From contig NZ_CP109150.1 of the NCBI RefSeq assembly GCF_035920365.1, positions 1,922,001-1,986,000 of the forward strand: DNA of 64,000 bases. The letters are read 5' to 3'. The notes under the pieces are model-generated. The model was not told the DNA's origin and searched no databases. It was given only the letters and a program-made list of their open reading frames with translations. This stretch comes from Micromonospora sp. NBC_01740 (GTDB taxonomy: Bacteria > Actinomycetota > Actinomycetes > Mycobacteriales > Micromonosporaceae). Numbering within the stretch: position 1 is the first letter of the stretch; each line of letters opens with the position of its first letter. The position numbers were made by a program, and so were the translations under genes. Shown piece after piece: positions 18,995 to 27,724 of this stretch.

Positions 18995-19012
18995 CCGAGA
19001 GTCAGCGGATCG

Positions 19013-19585
19013 TCAGCGAACGCCGTACCGCGTGGCAGCGCCGGCCGCTTCCTTTACTCCCGTCTCGGCAACGTATCCGGGAGATCGGACCGCTGGTCCG
19101 ATCCAGCCCCTGACGGTGGCGGCCACCGCGGCCCGTGGCGGTTTGACCGGGACCAGGTGGCGGCCCTTCGACCAGACCAGCAGCATTCCTTCAGTGGTGC
19201 TGATCCTGGTGGTGACCATGGTGATTCGTCGGCCCTTCTGATCCCAGGTGTGCCACAACGCCCACCCCTGCGGCCGGGCCTCAACGCCCAGCCGTTCGCA
19301 GACGTCGATGTACTCCTGCTCGCTCATGATGGTCGTGGGACGGACCAGGAGGGCCCCGGCCAGGCCGACGAGCGGGGCGTCCGGATCGACGCAGCCGTCA
19401 TGCTCGAAGTGGTGGTCCTGGAGTTGGCGTCCCAGCGCGTTGACGGCGCGCTGCAAGGGCGTCGCATCGTCAGGATCGGGATCAAAGCTGAGCCAGCCCT
19501 CGTCCAGTGCCCGATTGACGACGTCGTTGGCAAGGAGCTCTATCTCGTGGAGGTACTCCGCCTCACTGGGGTCGATATCCGGCAC
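19013..19585 (-). CDS. Hypothetical protein in accessory segment
   Basis: The likely product of about 190 residues begins VPDIDPSEAEYLHEIELLAN and includes an acidic helical N-terminal half. A central DVCERLGVEARPQGWALWHT segment and a beta-rich part (RITMVTTRISTTEGMLLVW) follow. No family was recognised. The start is uncertain: the frame is open to 19762, but residues before the GTG at 19583-19585 look non-coding and would overlap a divergent small gene. It lies only 18 bases from the 99-residue gene, so the three minus-strand unknowns are probably co-transcribed. Confidence 0.5.
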   Translation of the reverse strand: MPDIDPSEAEYLHEIELLANDVVNRALDEGWLSFDPDPDDATPLQRAVNALGRQLQDHHFEHDGCVDPDAPLVGLAGALLVRPTTIMSEQEYIDVCERLGVEARPQGWALWHTWDQKGRRITMVTTRISTTEGMLLVWSKGRHLVPVKPPRAAVAATVRGWIGPAVRSPGYVAETGVKEAAGAATRYGVR

Positions 19586-19733
19586 CAGCTCACACTGCCA
19601 GGCCTTCCCACGGTCGTCCTTCGCATTACACGAACAGGCGGAGTGCAACGCCCGTCCTGATGCCGATCTGTCCCGAAGGTCCCGAGGCCGTACGCCGCGG
19701 GTGCCGAGCCTCGTTGGCTCTACCATCGCCCGC

Positions 19734-19991
19734 GTGCAGGAGGACGACATCAGTGGGCACATCTGGCGGGATGAGGCGGCGAGGAGGTCGCCGCTGGCGC
19801 ATGACGCCCAGGCGCTCGGCGAACTGATTGAGCACGACCACGACCCGGCCGAGATCTCCTACTACGAAGAGTTTGCCGACCCGGACGCGCAGGCGCTGGA
19901 CGATGCGCAGCGCTCCCACGCCGGGCAGTACCTCCGCAGGCTGCGGCGCCTCCAGGAGCGAAGCAGGCACGCCGGGACCGATCGAGGCTGA
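19734..19991 (+). CDS. Small acidic hypothetical protein
   Basis: An 85-residue product (VQEDDISGHIWRDEAARRSP at the start, ending in LRRLRRLQERSRHAGTDRG) has an acidic N-terminal half and a basic helical end. It is divergent from the previous gene and convergent with the MFS gene. The amino-acid composition looks protein-like, but no ribosome site is obvious and no family is recognised, so it could be a chance frame. Confidence 0.4.
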   Translation: MQEDDISGHIWRDEAARRSPLAHDAQALGELIEHDHDPAEISYYEEFADPDAQALDDAQRSHAGQYLRRLRRLQERSRHAGTDRG

Positions 19992-20094
19992 TAGCTGTAC
20001 GGCATTCGTACGGCCAAGCCGACGTCCCTTTCCGGCGGGAGCGCTTCCCCACGGGTCGCAGGTCGCTTCCGTCCGTCACGGATGGACAGGTCCG

Positions 20095-21393
20095 CTAGGC
20101 GGGTTGTTCAACGTTGGGGCGGGTCCGCTCCGCCCACCGCACCACGTACGGCATCACGAGGCCCGCCACGATGAACACCCCGCCGAGCACAAGCCAACCA
20201 GGCACTCCCCAGGTGATGCAGAACAGCGCCAGTACGGTGGGAGCCACCATGTTCGCCAGGCCGGCTCCGAACCCGAACAGCCCCATGTACTGCCCCTGGG
20301 CATGGGCGGGAGCGAGGTTGAATCGCAGTTCCAGCGAGCCCGCCGTGTGCCAGAGTTCACCGATCGTGTGGACGAAGATGCCAGCGACGATGCCGGTGAG
20401 CGCAAGCCACGAGGGAAGTCCTGCCGCTGCGGCGGTCAGGGCCATGCCGATGAAGAACGCCACTCCGGATCGGCGTATGGCTTTCCCGGCGGCGACGCTG
20501 TCATCGACCCCTCGACTGGCCTTGACCTGGAGCAGTACCACCAGGGCGGTATTTGTCAGCGCTGCTGCGCCAACCAGCCACCGAGGTGCGCTGGTGTGCC
20601 CGATGATCCAGAGTGGCAGGGCGAAGAGCAGGACCTGGTGGTGAATCGACAGGATGCCGTCGAGCACGGTTATGGCGACGTACCCTCGGTCCTTCAACAC
20701 CTCCCAGCGGTTGGCCGTCGGCAGCGCGGGCACGGGCGGTAGCGGCGGCAGCGTGGCGATGATGGCGGCACTGGCCACGAAGCTGAGCGCATTGGCCAGC
20801 ACCAGGGTCAGGTAGGCCGGACGCGTGTCAAGTTGCACGGCGAAGCCGGCAGCCACGGCGGCACAGCTCCCCGCGAGATTGGCGACCGAGCGTAGGTATG
20901 CGCGGTAGCTGGTGAGGTGCGCACCGCCGATCCCGCGAACCAACGGACCGCGCGCCGCTCCGCCCGCTGAACGGGCGAGTTCCCCGATGCACAGCGCCAC
21001 CAGGACCAGCCAGAACGACTGAACCAGTACCAGCGCCGCCATCGCCACACCCTGAACGACGAGCATCGACAGGTAGACCCCTCGCGGACCTCGCCGGTCA
21101 GCCAGATGCCCCACTGGCACGCCAGCGAAAAGGCCAATGCCAGCCGCGACGCCCATTCCCAGGCCGACCTGGGTCAATGGGAGCCCGACGACCCGAGTGA
21201 AGTAGAGCGCGGCGCTGACCATGAAGACGCCGCTGCCAAGCATGTTGACGAACGTCGCCAACGCGAGAATCTGCTGAGGACGCGTTTCAGGAATCAGCCC
21301 GCGTCGGAACAGCCTCGACCGTTCTCGCCCGTCATCGTCGACCGCGTGGCGCTTGGAAAGTTTACTGGTCCGCTGATTCTGCAGAACATGCAC
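20095..21393 (-). CDS. Major facilitator superfamily transporter
   Basis: The 432-residue protein has about 12 hydrophobic segments and the MFS signature between helices 2 and 3 (VGHLADRRGPRG, about residue 98-109). It should export or import a small molecule; the substrate cannot be told from sequence. The best start is GTG 21391-21393 with AAGGGAAGGAT about 9 bases upstream; a TTG at 21429 has no such site. It is the last gene of the accessory segment and its codon use is less GC-skewed than the adjoining tad operon. No regulator is adjacent. The next 528 bases contain no confident gene. Confidence 0.85.
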   Translation of the reverse strand: MHVLQNQRTSKLSKRHAVDDDGRERSRLFRRGLIPETRPQQILALATFVNMLGSGVFMVSAALYFTRVVGLPLTQVGLGMGVAAGIGLFAGVPVGHLADRRGPRGVYLSMLVVQGVAMAALVLVQSFWLVLVALCIGELARSAGGAARGPLVRGIGGAHLTSYRAYLRSVANLAGSCAAVAAGFAVQLDTRPAYLTLVLANALSFVASAAIIATLPPLPPVPALPTANRWEVLKDRGYVAITVLDGILSIHHQVLLFALPLWIIGHTSAPRWLVGAAALTNTALVVLLQVKASRGVDDSVAAGKAIRRSGVAFFIGMALTAAAAGLPSWLALTGIVAGIFVHTIGELWHTAGSLELRFNLAPAHAQGQYMGLFGFGAGLANMVAPTVLALFCITWGVPGWLVLGGVFIVAGLVMPYVVRWAERTRPNVEQPA

Positions 21394-21808
21394 GGAATTG
21401 GGATCCTTCCCTTTTGTTGGCTCGGTCAACCTAGCGGGAATGCCCCGGAACTCGTTATCGCTTTTTCACCCGATTCCGAGGACTATCAGCGCGTGCTAGG
21501 TTTATTGGCGTCGGCAAGAGGGCGTGTGAGTGCCGCCCCAGGCGCTCGATGCGCGGCAGCACCCGTAGCGGCCCGAGTGAAGACCAGCAGCCTCCGTTGA
21601 CCTGGCTCGGCCGCCGTATACCGAACAGAAACGAGACCCTCGCCTGTCCGGTGTGGCGCTATTCGAGGCTGGCCAACTCGTCCCCGGGACAGACGAAGCG
21701 CCCCGGCGGTGACGGTCTCGACCAGGCGATCCGGGTTGCCCGTACCCGCATGGCCGAAGCGGAAGGTGGTCCACCCGGGCCATAGCAGATCGACTCGCCC
21801 GGCGGGCG

Positions 21809-21836
21809 TTGTCCACAGGGCGTGCGGTTGTCCACA
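21809..21836 (+). promoter_or_regulatory. Two TTGTCCACA sites upstream of ssd
   Basis: Exact TTGTCCACA nonamers lie at 21809-21817 and 21828-21836, same strand, 19 bases apart, 86 bases before the ssd start. This is the sequence known as the DnaA box of high-GC actinobacteria. The remaining part of the 21394-21921 gap shows no confident gene. DnaA control of the ssd/tad operon is a possibility, not shown. Confidence 0.5.
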
Positions 21837-21921
21837 GGCTGTGGGGACGGGGCGGCGTTCGGGGTGGCGTCGGAGCAGGGTCTCGGGTCAGCAACCCCGA
21901 GCCCGACCGCTGGAGGCCGCG

Positions 21922-23025
21922 ATGCCACCCCGTACCTCCGTCCCGCCGCACCGGCCCCGGCCGCTGCTCGTCACCTCGGACGGCGACCTGCTCGACGACC
22001 TGCTGCGGCTCGCCGCGGCGGGCGGAGTCGAGGTGGAACTCGCCGCCGACCCCGCCGCGGCCCGCACCCGCTGGCTGCCGGCCCCGCTCGTGCTGGTCGG
22101 CGCCGACCAGGCCCAGCCCTGCCTGCGGGCGCGGCTGCCGCAGCGGCCACGGATGGTGCTGGTCGGGCGGTCCGGGGAGCTCGATCCCGGCTGGCAGGTC
22201 GCCGAACTGATCGGCGCGGAGCACGTGGCGACGCTGCCCGCCGCCGAGCCCTGGCTGGTCGACCGGTTCGCCGAGTGCGGGCCGGAGGGCGCCGAGCGTC
22301 GCGGCGCCCGGATCGTCGCGGTCCTGGGCGGGCGGGGCGGCGCCGGGGCGAGCATCCTGGCGGGCGGGCTCGCTGTCACCGGCGCCCGGGCCCGGCTGCG
22401 CACCCTGCTCGTCGACGCCGACCCGCTCGGCGGCGGGCTCGATCTGGTGCTCGGCTGGGAGCAGTTGGAAGGGCTGCGCTGGCCGGCGCTGACCGGCGCC
22501 GACGGCCGGGTGGACGCGCCGGCGCTGGTACGGGCCCTGCCGAGCCGGGGCGACCTGGTGGTGCTCTCCTGGGACCGCGGCGACCTGCTCGCCCTCCCCG
22601 CCCAGGCGATGGCGGCGACCGTCGACGCCGCCCGGCGGGGCCGGGACCTCGTGGTGGTCGATCTGCCCCGGCAACTGGACGACGCGGCCGTGACGGCGCT
22701 GCAGGCGGCGGACCAGGTCTACGTGGTGGTCCCGGCCGAGCTGCGGGCCACCGCCGCGGCGGCCCGGGTGGTGGCCGCCGCCGCCCCGCACTGCGCCGCG
22801 ATGTCGGTGATCGTGCGCGGCCCGGCACCGGGCCGCCTGGGAGCGGCGGAGGTGGCCCGGGCGCTCGGGCTGCCGCTGGCCGGCACGCTGCGCCCGGAAC
22901 CGGCGCTGGCTCGCGGGTTGGAGCGGGGCGAGGCGCCGGCCGCGCACGGCCGAGGCCCGCTGGCGGCGCTCTGCCAGCGGATCGTCGCCGAACTGACCGG
23001 CGCGCCGGCGGCGGGTGCGGCATGA
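21922..23025 (+). CDS. ssd: Septum site-determining protein Ssd / CpaE-like ATPase
   Basis: The 367-residue cytoplasmic protein has an N-terminal receiver-like half (LLVTSDGDLLDDLLRLAA) and a ParA/MinD-like C-terminal half. The deviant Walker A region reads VLGGRGGAGASILAGG and lacks the signature and catalytic lysines of active ParA ATPases. DADPLGGGLD and VVVDLP match switch II. This matches Ssd (Rv3660c), which is linked to Tad loci and affects septation in mycobacteria, and CpaE of the Tad system. ATG 21922 follows TGGAGG. It is the first gene of a tightly coupled operon: its stop overlaps the tadA start (ATGA at 23022-23025). Confidence 0.88.
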   Translation: MPPRTSVPPHRPRPLLVTSDGDLLDDLLRLAAAGGVEVELAADPAAARTRWLPAPLVLVGADQAQPCLRARLPQRPRMVLVGRSGELDPGWQVAELIGAEHVATLPAAEPWLVDRFAECGPEGAERRGARIVAVLGGRGGAGASILAGGLAVTGARARLRTLLVDADPLGGGLDLVLGWEQLEGLRWPALTGADGRVDAPALVRALPSRGDLVVLSWDRGDLLALPAQAMAATVDAARRGRDLVVVDLPRQLDDAAVTALQAADQVYVVVPAELRATAAAARVVAAAAPHCAAMSVIVRGPAPGRLGAAEVARALGLPLAGTLRPEPALARGLERGEAPAAHGRGPLAALCQRIVAELTGAPAAGAA

Positions 23026-24233
23026 CCGGGCCGTCCGAGGGCGACACCCTCGCCGCGCGGGTGCGACAGCGCATGGCCGCCGCGGCGACGCCGGTCACCG
23101 CCGCCGCGATCGTGTCTGCCGTACGGGCGGAGCCCACCGCCGCAGTCCTCGGCGACACCGCCGTGCTGCGGATGGCCGACCAGGTGCACGACGATCTGGT
23201 GGGAGCCGGTCCGCTCGCCCCGCTGCTGGCCGATCCGGAGGTCACCGACGTACTGGTCAACGGCGTCCGGGTCTGGGTCGACCGGGGGCGGGGCCTGCAT
23301 CAGGTCGCGGTGCCGATCGGCACGGTGGACGACGTACGCCGGCTCGCGCAGCGGCTCGCCGCCAGCGCCGGTCGGCGGCTCGACGACGGTTCCCCGTACG
23401 CGGACGCCCGGCTTCCCGACGGCACCCGGTTGCACGCCGTGCTGCCGCCGGTGGCGACTGACGGGCCCTACCTGTCCCTGCGGACCTTCCGGCAGCGGCC
23501 CTTCACCCTCGACGAGCTGGTGAGCCGGGGGACGGTTCCCCGACCGGTGGCGCCGGTGCTCTCCGCCGTGGTGGCGGCCCGGCTGGCGTACCTGGTGACC
23601 GGTGGCACCGGCTCCGGCAAGACGACGCTGCTCAACACGCTGCTCGGACTGGTTCCCGCCACCGAACGGATCGTGTTGGTGGAGGACGCGGCCGAGCTGC
23701 ATCCCCGGCACCCGCACGTCGTCGGGTTGCAGGCGAGGACGGCCAACGTGGAGGGCTCCGGCGCGGTCGGGCTGACCGACCTCGTGCGGCAGGCCCTGCG
23801 GATGCGGCCCGACCGACTGGTGGTCGGCGAGTGCCGGGGCGGGGAGGTGGTCGACCTGCTCGCCGCCCTGAACACCGGCCACGACGGCGGAGCCGGCACC
23901 CTGCACGCCAACGCCCCGTCGGACGTGCCGGCGCGGCTGGAGGCCCTCGGGATGCTCGGCGGGCTGCCCCGTCCCGCGCTCCACGCCCAGGTGGCCGCCG
24001 CACTCCAGGTACTGCTCCAGGTGCGCCGGAACACCGAGGGGCGCGTACTGGAATCGGTCTGCCTGCTCCTGCCGGAGGGCCCGGACCGGCTGGTCACGGC
24101 AGTTCCCGCCTGGGTACGCGGGCGAGGGCCGGACCGCGCCGCCCGGGCGCTCGCCGACCTGCTGCGGGAGCGGGCCGTACCGGTTCCGCCGGTCCTGACC
24201 GAGCCGTGGCCCGGATCGGCGGGCCCGAGGTGA
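23022..24233 (+). CDS. tadA: Tad secretion ATPase TadA/CpaF
   Basis: The 403-residue type II/IV secretion ATPase drives assembly of Flp-type pili. Walker A is TGGTGSGKTTLL near residues 193-204, the Asp box is VLVEDAAELHP, and the Walker B/His-box region is RPDRLVVGECRGGEV then AALNTGHDGGAGTLHAN. The N-terminal domain carries DVLVNG and GRRLDDGSPYADARLPDGTR, typical of CpaF. It overlaps ssd by 4 bases and tadB by 4 bases, so translation of the operon is coupled. The protein works as a hexamer on the cytoplasmic face. Confidence 0.95.
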   Translation: MTGPSEGDTLAARVRQRMAAAATPVTAAAIVSAVRAEPTAAVLGDTAVLRMADQVHDDLVGAGPLAPLLADPEVTDVLVNGVRVWVDRGRGLHQVAVPIGTVDDVRRLAQRLAASAGRRLDDGSPYADARLPDGTRLHAVLPPVATDGPYLSLRTFRQRPFTLDELVSRGTVPRPVAPVLSAVVAARLAYLVTGGTGSGKTTLLNTLLGLVPATERIVLVEDAAELHPRHPHVVGLQARTANVEGSGAVGLTDLVRQALRMRPDRLVVGECRGGEVVDLLAALNTGHDGGAGTLHANAPSDVPARLEALGMLGGLPRPALHAQVAAALQVLLQVRRNTEGRVLESVCLLLPEGPDRLVTAVPAWVRGRGPDRAARALADLLRERAVPVPPVLTEPWPGSAGPR

Positions 24234-25630
24234 CCGCCCCGTACGCGCTGGTGGCGCTGCTCTCGGTCCTGGTGACGGCGGTGCTGGTGGCGGGGGCGGT
24301 GCGTGGTGGCCGGATGCGGCGGGGCGTGCTGGCCGCCGGCGTCGGCGGGAGCGCGCGTGCCGGCGGGGAGGACCCGCTCGTCGCCTGGGTCACCGAGCTG
24401 CGCCAGACACCCGGTCGGGAGGTGGACGGTACGGCGGCGCGCACCGGCGAGGGTGTTCCTCGCCCGCCGGCCGTCGGTCGCCGCGACCCGTGCGACGAGT
24501 CCCGGGTTCGCCTCCGGCAGTCGCCGGCAGGCCCGGACGTCCCGGCCAGCGGCGCTCCCGGAAGTGGGCGCGAGCCGGAGGCCTCGGCCACCGACCTTGA
24601 CCTTCGCCTTGACGACCACCCGAGCGCCGACGCGTTCGGCGGGAATCGGTGGGCGTTGCGGGACGTGGCCGACCGGTCGCCCTGGCCCTGGCCGGCCGGT
24701 GACGACCGTGGCCCGGGGCGAGGAGGGGATGGCGGTCCTCGGCTGACGCGACCCGCGGGCCCGACCCGACCCGTGCGCCACCTCGACCACCGGGACACGC
24801 CGCGCGGTGGCGGAGACCCCGGACGGCTCCGGCCACCCGGTCGGCGGGACGCCCGGCGACCCGGCGGAACGCCCGCCCCGGCGGCCACCCCGCCGCGCGG
24901 GCCCGGTGCGGTGACCGATCCGCCCGGCGAGGGCCGGCGACCGGGGTGGCTCCGGCCGGACGCGCTGGCGGCGTCCCCCAGGCGCACCCTGCTGCTCGCC
25001 GCGTCGGCCGGTACCGGAGCCGGGCTGCTGCTGGCCGGTCCGGTCGCGGCGGTGGCCGTCGGCGCCTACGGCACGCTGGCCGCTCGCGCGCTGCTCCGAC
25101 GCAAGGACGGCCGGAACGCCGTCCGGGCCCGGCGGCGCCGGCTGGATCAGCTCTGCGGGCTGGCCGCGGACCTCCGGGCCGGCCTGCCGGTACCGGTCGC
25201 CGCCGAGCGGCTCACCCCTGGCCCGGTGGGAACCGATCGCGGATCCCCGGGCGGCGACGCGGCGGCCCGCGACGAGCGGGGCGGGGCACGACGCCTGGAT
25301 CGACTGGCCCGCGCAGCCGTACGCCTCGCCGACCAGACGGGCGCGCCGCTGGCGGAGTTGCTGGAGCGGATCGAGGCGGACGCCCGCTCGACCGACCGTG
25401 GACTGGCTGCGGCGGAGGCCCAGGCGGCCGGGGCGCGGGCCACCGCTCTGCTGCTCGCCGCCCTGCCGCTCGGCGGTATCGGGCTCGGCTACGGCATCGG
25501 CGTCGATCCGGTGGCGGTGCTGCTGCACACCCCCGTCGGTGGTGCGTGCGCGGTCGTCGCCATCGCGCTCCAGGTCGCGGGACTGTTCTGGGCCGAGCGG
25601 CTCGGCGCGTCGCCGGGACGGTTGAGCTGA
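24230..25630 (+). CDS. tadB: Tad inner-membrane protein TadB with long disordered insertion
   Basis: The 466-residue protein has one N-terminal hydrophobic helix (about residues 4-22) and then about 190 residues of Arg/Pro/Gly/Asp-rich low complexity. The real TadB part follows from about residue 245: two hydrophobic segments, a cytoplasmic T2SS-F-like helical domain (RRLDQLCGLAADLRAGLPVP, later LERIEADARSTDRGLAAAEA), and two final membrane helices. It forms the membrane platform with TadC. Usual actinobacterial TadB proteins are nearer 250-300 residues; the linker is unusual. GTG 24230 overlaps the tadA stop. An alternative is that translation begins further in, but there is no good internal site in the linker. 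Confidence 0.82.
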   Translation: MTAPYALVALLSVLVTAVLVAGAVRGGRMRRGVLAAGVGGSARAGGEDPLVAWVTELRQTPGREVDGTAARTGEGVPRPPAVGRRDPCDESRVRLRQSPAGPDVPASGAPGSGREPEASATDLDLRLDDHPSADAFGGNRWALRDVADRSPWPWPAGDDRGPGRGGDGGPRLTRPAGPTRPVRHLDHRDTPRGGGDPGRLRPPGRRDARRPGGTPAPAATPPRGPGAVTDPPGEGRRPGWLRPDALAASPRRTLLLAASAGTGAGLLLAGPVAAVAVGAYGTLAARALLRRKDGRNAVRARRRRLDQLCGLAADLRAGLPVPVAAERLTPGPVGTDRGSPGGDAAARDERGGARRLDRLARAAVRLADQTGAPLAELLERIEADARSTDRGLAAAEAQAAGARATALLLAALPLGGIGLGYGIGVDPVAVLLHTPVGGACAVVAIALQVAGLFWAERLGASPGRLS

Positions 25631-26418
25631 TGCCCCGGATGGCGCTGGCAGCGGGCTTCGTGGCGGCAGCGGTCCTGCTCGCCGCGATGCTCGCGGCGGG
25701 CCGGCGGCCCCTGCGCCGGCTGCGCGCGCTGCGCCGGGCGCCGGTCGGCGTGCACCCGGCCGCCTCGCTGCGCCGACCGGTCGGTCCCGACGACGACCCG
25801 ACCGGTGACGTCCCGCCTCGGCGGCGGCCGGACGCCATCCGCGTCGCCGCCGGTCTGGCCGGCGTGGCCGTGGCCGTCATCGTCGGCGGCTGGCCCGGGG
25901 TGGTGGCGGCCCTGCCGACGACGCTGCTGCTCGACCGGCTGCTTCGTCGGATCGAGCCCCCGGCCGTGCGGAACCGGCGGCTGCGCGAGGCGGCCGATCT
26001 TCCGCTCGCCGCCGACCTGCTGGCGGCGGCCATGCGGGCGGGAGCGTCCGTGGACAGGTCGATCCTGGCCGTGGCCGGGGCGCTCGACGGTCCGCTCGCC
26101 GACCGGCTCGCCCGGGTCGGCCGATTGCTGCGGCTCGGCGGTGGCCCCGAGGAGGCATGGGCTCCGCTCGCGGCGGTGCCGGGGGCCGAGCGGCTGACCG
26201 CCGCCGTGCTTCGTAGCGCGAACAGCGGAGCCGCGCTGGCCGGCGCGCTGACCCGGCTCGCCGACGACCTCCGCGCCGACCGCTCCACGGCCGCGGAGGC
26301 GGCCGCCCGCCGCGCCGGCGTGCTCATCGTCCTGCCGCTGGGGCTCTGCTTCCTGCCGGCCTTCATTCTCGCCGGCCTGGTGCCGGTGATCGTCGCCGTC
26401 CTCGGTGACGTGCTCTGA
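25630..26418 (+). CDS. tadC: Tad inner-membrane protein TadC
   Basis: The 262-residue T2SS-F-domain protein has a hydrophobic N-terminal helix, two helices around residues 75-105, the helical domain (ADLPLAADLLAAAMRAGASV, ANSGAALAGALTRLADDLRA) and a C-terminal hydrophobic pair (VLIVLPLGLCFLPAFILAG). It should pair with TadB in the pilus platform. The ATG shares one base with the tadB stop (TGATG), so translation is coupled. The following gene is the pilin, 24 bases downstream. Confidence 0.92.
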   Translation: MPRMALAAGFVAAAVLLAAMLAAGRRPLRRLRALRRAPVGVHPAASLRRPVGPDDDPTGDVPPRRRPDAIRVAAGLAGVAVAVIVGGWPGVVAALPTTLLLDRLLRRIEPPAVRNRRLREAADLPLAADLLAAAMRAGASVDRSILAVAGALDGPLADRLARVGRLLRLGGGPEEAWAPLAAVPGAERLTAAVLRSANSGAALAGALTRLADDLRADRSTAAEAAARRAGVLIVLPLGLCFLPAFILAGLVPVIVAVLGDVL

Positions 26419-26442
26419 CCATCGTCGAGAAAGGACAGGAAC

Positions 26443-26610
26443 GTGCGCAAACTTCTCGCCCGTCTACGCGGGGACGCCGGAATGAACACCGCCGAGTACG
26501 CCGTCGGCACCCTCGCCGCGGTCGCCTTCGCCGGGATCCTGCTGAAGGTGCTGACCTCCGGCAACGTGCAGTCCGCGTTGACCGCCGTCATCGACCGGGC
26601 GCTCAAGTGA
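26443..26610 (+). CDS. Flp-type pilin / DUF4244 small membrane protein
   Basis: The 55-residue protein starts VRKLLARLRGDAGMNTAEYA and continues with a single hydrophobic helix. The G-M-N-T-A-E-Y sequence corresponds to the prepilin processing site and conserved Glu-Tyr of Flp pilins; cleavage after the Gly would be by a TadV-type prepilin peptidase, which is not in this window. A ribosome site (AAGGACAGGA) precedes the GTG. It lies between tadC and tadE as in M. tuberculosis Rv3656c. Confidence 0.9.
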   Translation: MRKLLARLRGDAGMNTAEYAVGTLAAVAFAGILLKVLTSGNVQSALTAVIDRALK

Positions 26611-27005
26611 CCGGGCGCCGGCCGGCCGGCCGTGACCGGGGTTCCTTCACCGCCGAACTGGCGGCCGGCCTGCCGGCGCTCCTGCTGCTCCTGCTCGCCG
26701 GCCTGTCGGCGGTCAACGCCGTCGGCACGAGGGCGGGTTGCCTGCACGCGGCCCGGGAGGCGGCACTGGCTGCCTCCCGGGGCGCCGACGGGGCGGCCGC
26801 TGCCAGCGGGGCGGCGCCGCCGGGAGCGGAGGTGACCGTCACCGTCGACGGACAGCGGGTCGTCGCCACCGTCCGGGCGCCCGTACGCGCGCTCGGCTCC
26901 CGACTGCCCCGGATCGCCGTGACCGCCACGGCGGTCGCGGCCCTCGAACCCGGGGTCGCGGGAGCTGCCATACCTGCCCCGGGTGCCCCGGCGGGTGGAC
27001 GGTGA
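26607..27005 (+). CDS. tadE: TadE-like pseudopilin
   Basis: The 132-residue protein has the TadE pattern: a short basic N terminus, RGSFTAELAAGLPALLLLLL with the conserved Glu five residues into the hydrophobic stretch, and a Cys/Ala-rich periplasmic part. The start GTGA overlaps the pilin stop. Minor pseudopilins of this kind help to prime or anchor Flp pili. The later part (VTVTVDGQRVVATVRAPV) is a short beta-rich region. Confidence 0.88.
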   Translation: MTGRRPAGRDRGSFTAELAAGLPALLLLLLAGLSAVNAVGTRAGCLHAAREAALAASRGADGAAAASGAAPPGAEVTVTVDGQRVVATVRAPVRALGSRLPRIAVTATAVAALEPGVAGAAIPAPGAPAGGR

Positions 27006-27400
27006 GCGGGCGCCGGTGCTTCGGAGACCGGTCGGCCCGAGGCTCAGGCGGCAGCGCGGGGGAGCGTGGTGGGGCGACCGTCTGTCTGCTCGCGGTGGGG
27101 CTGGTGTTCGTCCTGGTCGGGTCGCTCGGTGCCGCCGTCGGCGCGGCCCGGGTCGCCCGGCAACAGGCCCGGGTGGCGGCGGATTTCGCCGCGCTGGCCG
27201 GTGCGGGCCGCGGGCTGTGGGGCGAGGCGGGCGCCTGCGGGCGGGCGGCCGACATCGCCGCCGCCAACGGTGGCCGGCTGCTCGCCTGTCGGCTCGACGG
27301 TCTCGATGTCCTGGTGACCGTGGAGGTTGCCGTCAAACCACTGTCGAGGGTGGCGCGGGTGGCGACGGCCAGTGCCCGTGCCGGCCCGGTGCGCGGCTGA
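27002..27400 (+). CDS. TadE/TadG-like pilus-assembly protein
   Basis: The 132-residue product begins with a charged, Gly/Ser/Arg-rich stretch and then GGATVCLLAVGLVFVLVGSL, a single membrane helix preceded by a conserved Gly-Ala-Thr. A small periplasmic domain with two Cys (GEAGACGRAADIA, LLACRLDG) follows. It is the last gene of the coupled tad operon (GTGA overlap at 27002-27005) and corresponds to Rv3654c by position. The two cysteines could form a disulfide outside the membrane. Confidence 0.82.
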   Translation: MSGRRCFGDRSARGSGGSAGERGGATVCLLAVGLVFVLVGSLGAAVGAARVARQQARVAADFAALAGAGRGLWGEAGACGRAADIAAANGGRLLACRLDGLDVLVTVEVAVKPLSRVARVATASARAGPVRG

Positions 27401-27724
27401 ACCCCTGCTGCGTATCAGGCCCAGGCCGCCGGGCTGGGCAGAGCGGAGGCTTACCGTCCCAGCAGCCGAGCTTCGTTGATCGTGGATGCCAAGGGGGCGG
27501 CAACGGCACGACGGGCGATCTTCGTACGACCAGCGGGGTTGGTGATCAATCCGCCAACGGGAGGGACGGTCGCACAGACGGCACGGAAATTGGCTCTCAC
27601 CTGCCTCGGGATGGCCCCTACCTCACTCGCTGGCTCGTGCGGAGGGGTGTCGTTCGGGGTGGACGTCGCTCGCCATGCTGGGAACAGGAAGCTCAGCTCC
27701 GACCGCACCGCTGGAGGAGGCTCC
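27401..27724. other. Gap after the tad operon, no confident gene
   Basis: This 324-base stretch has lower GC than the neighbouring genes. The minus strand can be read as a short frame (ending TINEARLLGR at 27451), but it has no clear start or family. A good ribosome site (GGAGGAGG) for the next gene lies at its right end. No terminator hairpin stands out. Confidence 0.5.

Noticed and set aside
21549..21785. Small + strand gene in the gap before ssd
   Set aside because: No ribosome site, no family and composition like non-coding DNA.
24094..24987. Minus-strand gene opposite the TadB linker
   Set aside because: Arg/Pro-rich translation without start signal; the operon overlaps support the + strand frame through this region.
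27451..27653. Short minus-strand frame ending TINEARLLGR, possibly a transposase tail
   Set aside because: No start signal and no recognisable family; evidence is too weak to call a gene.
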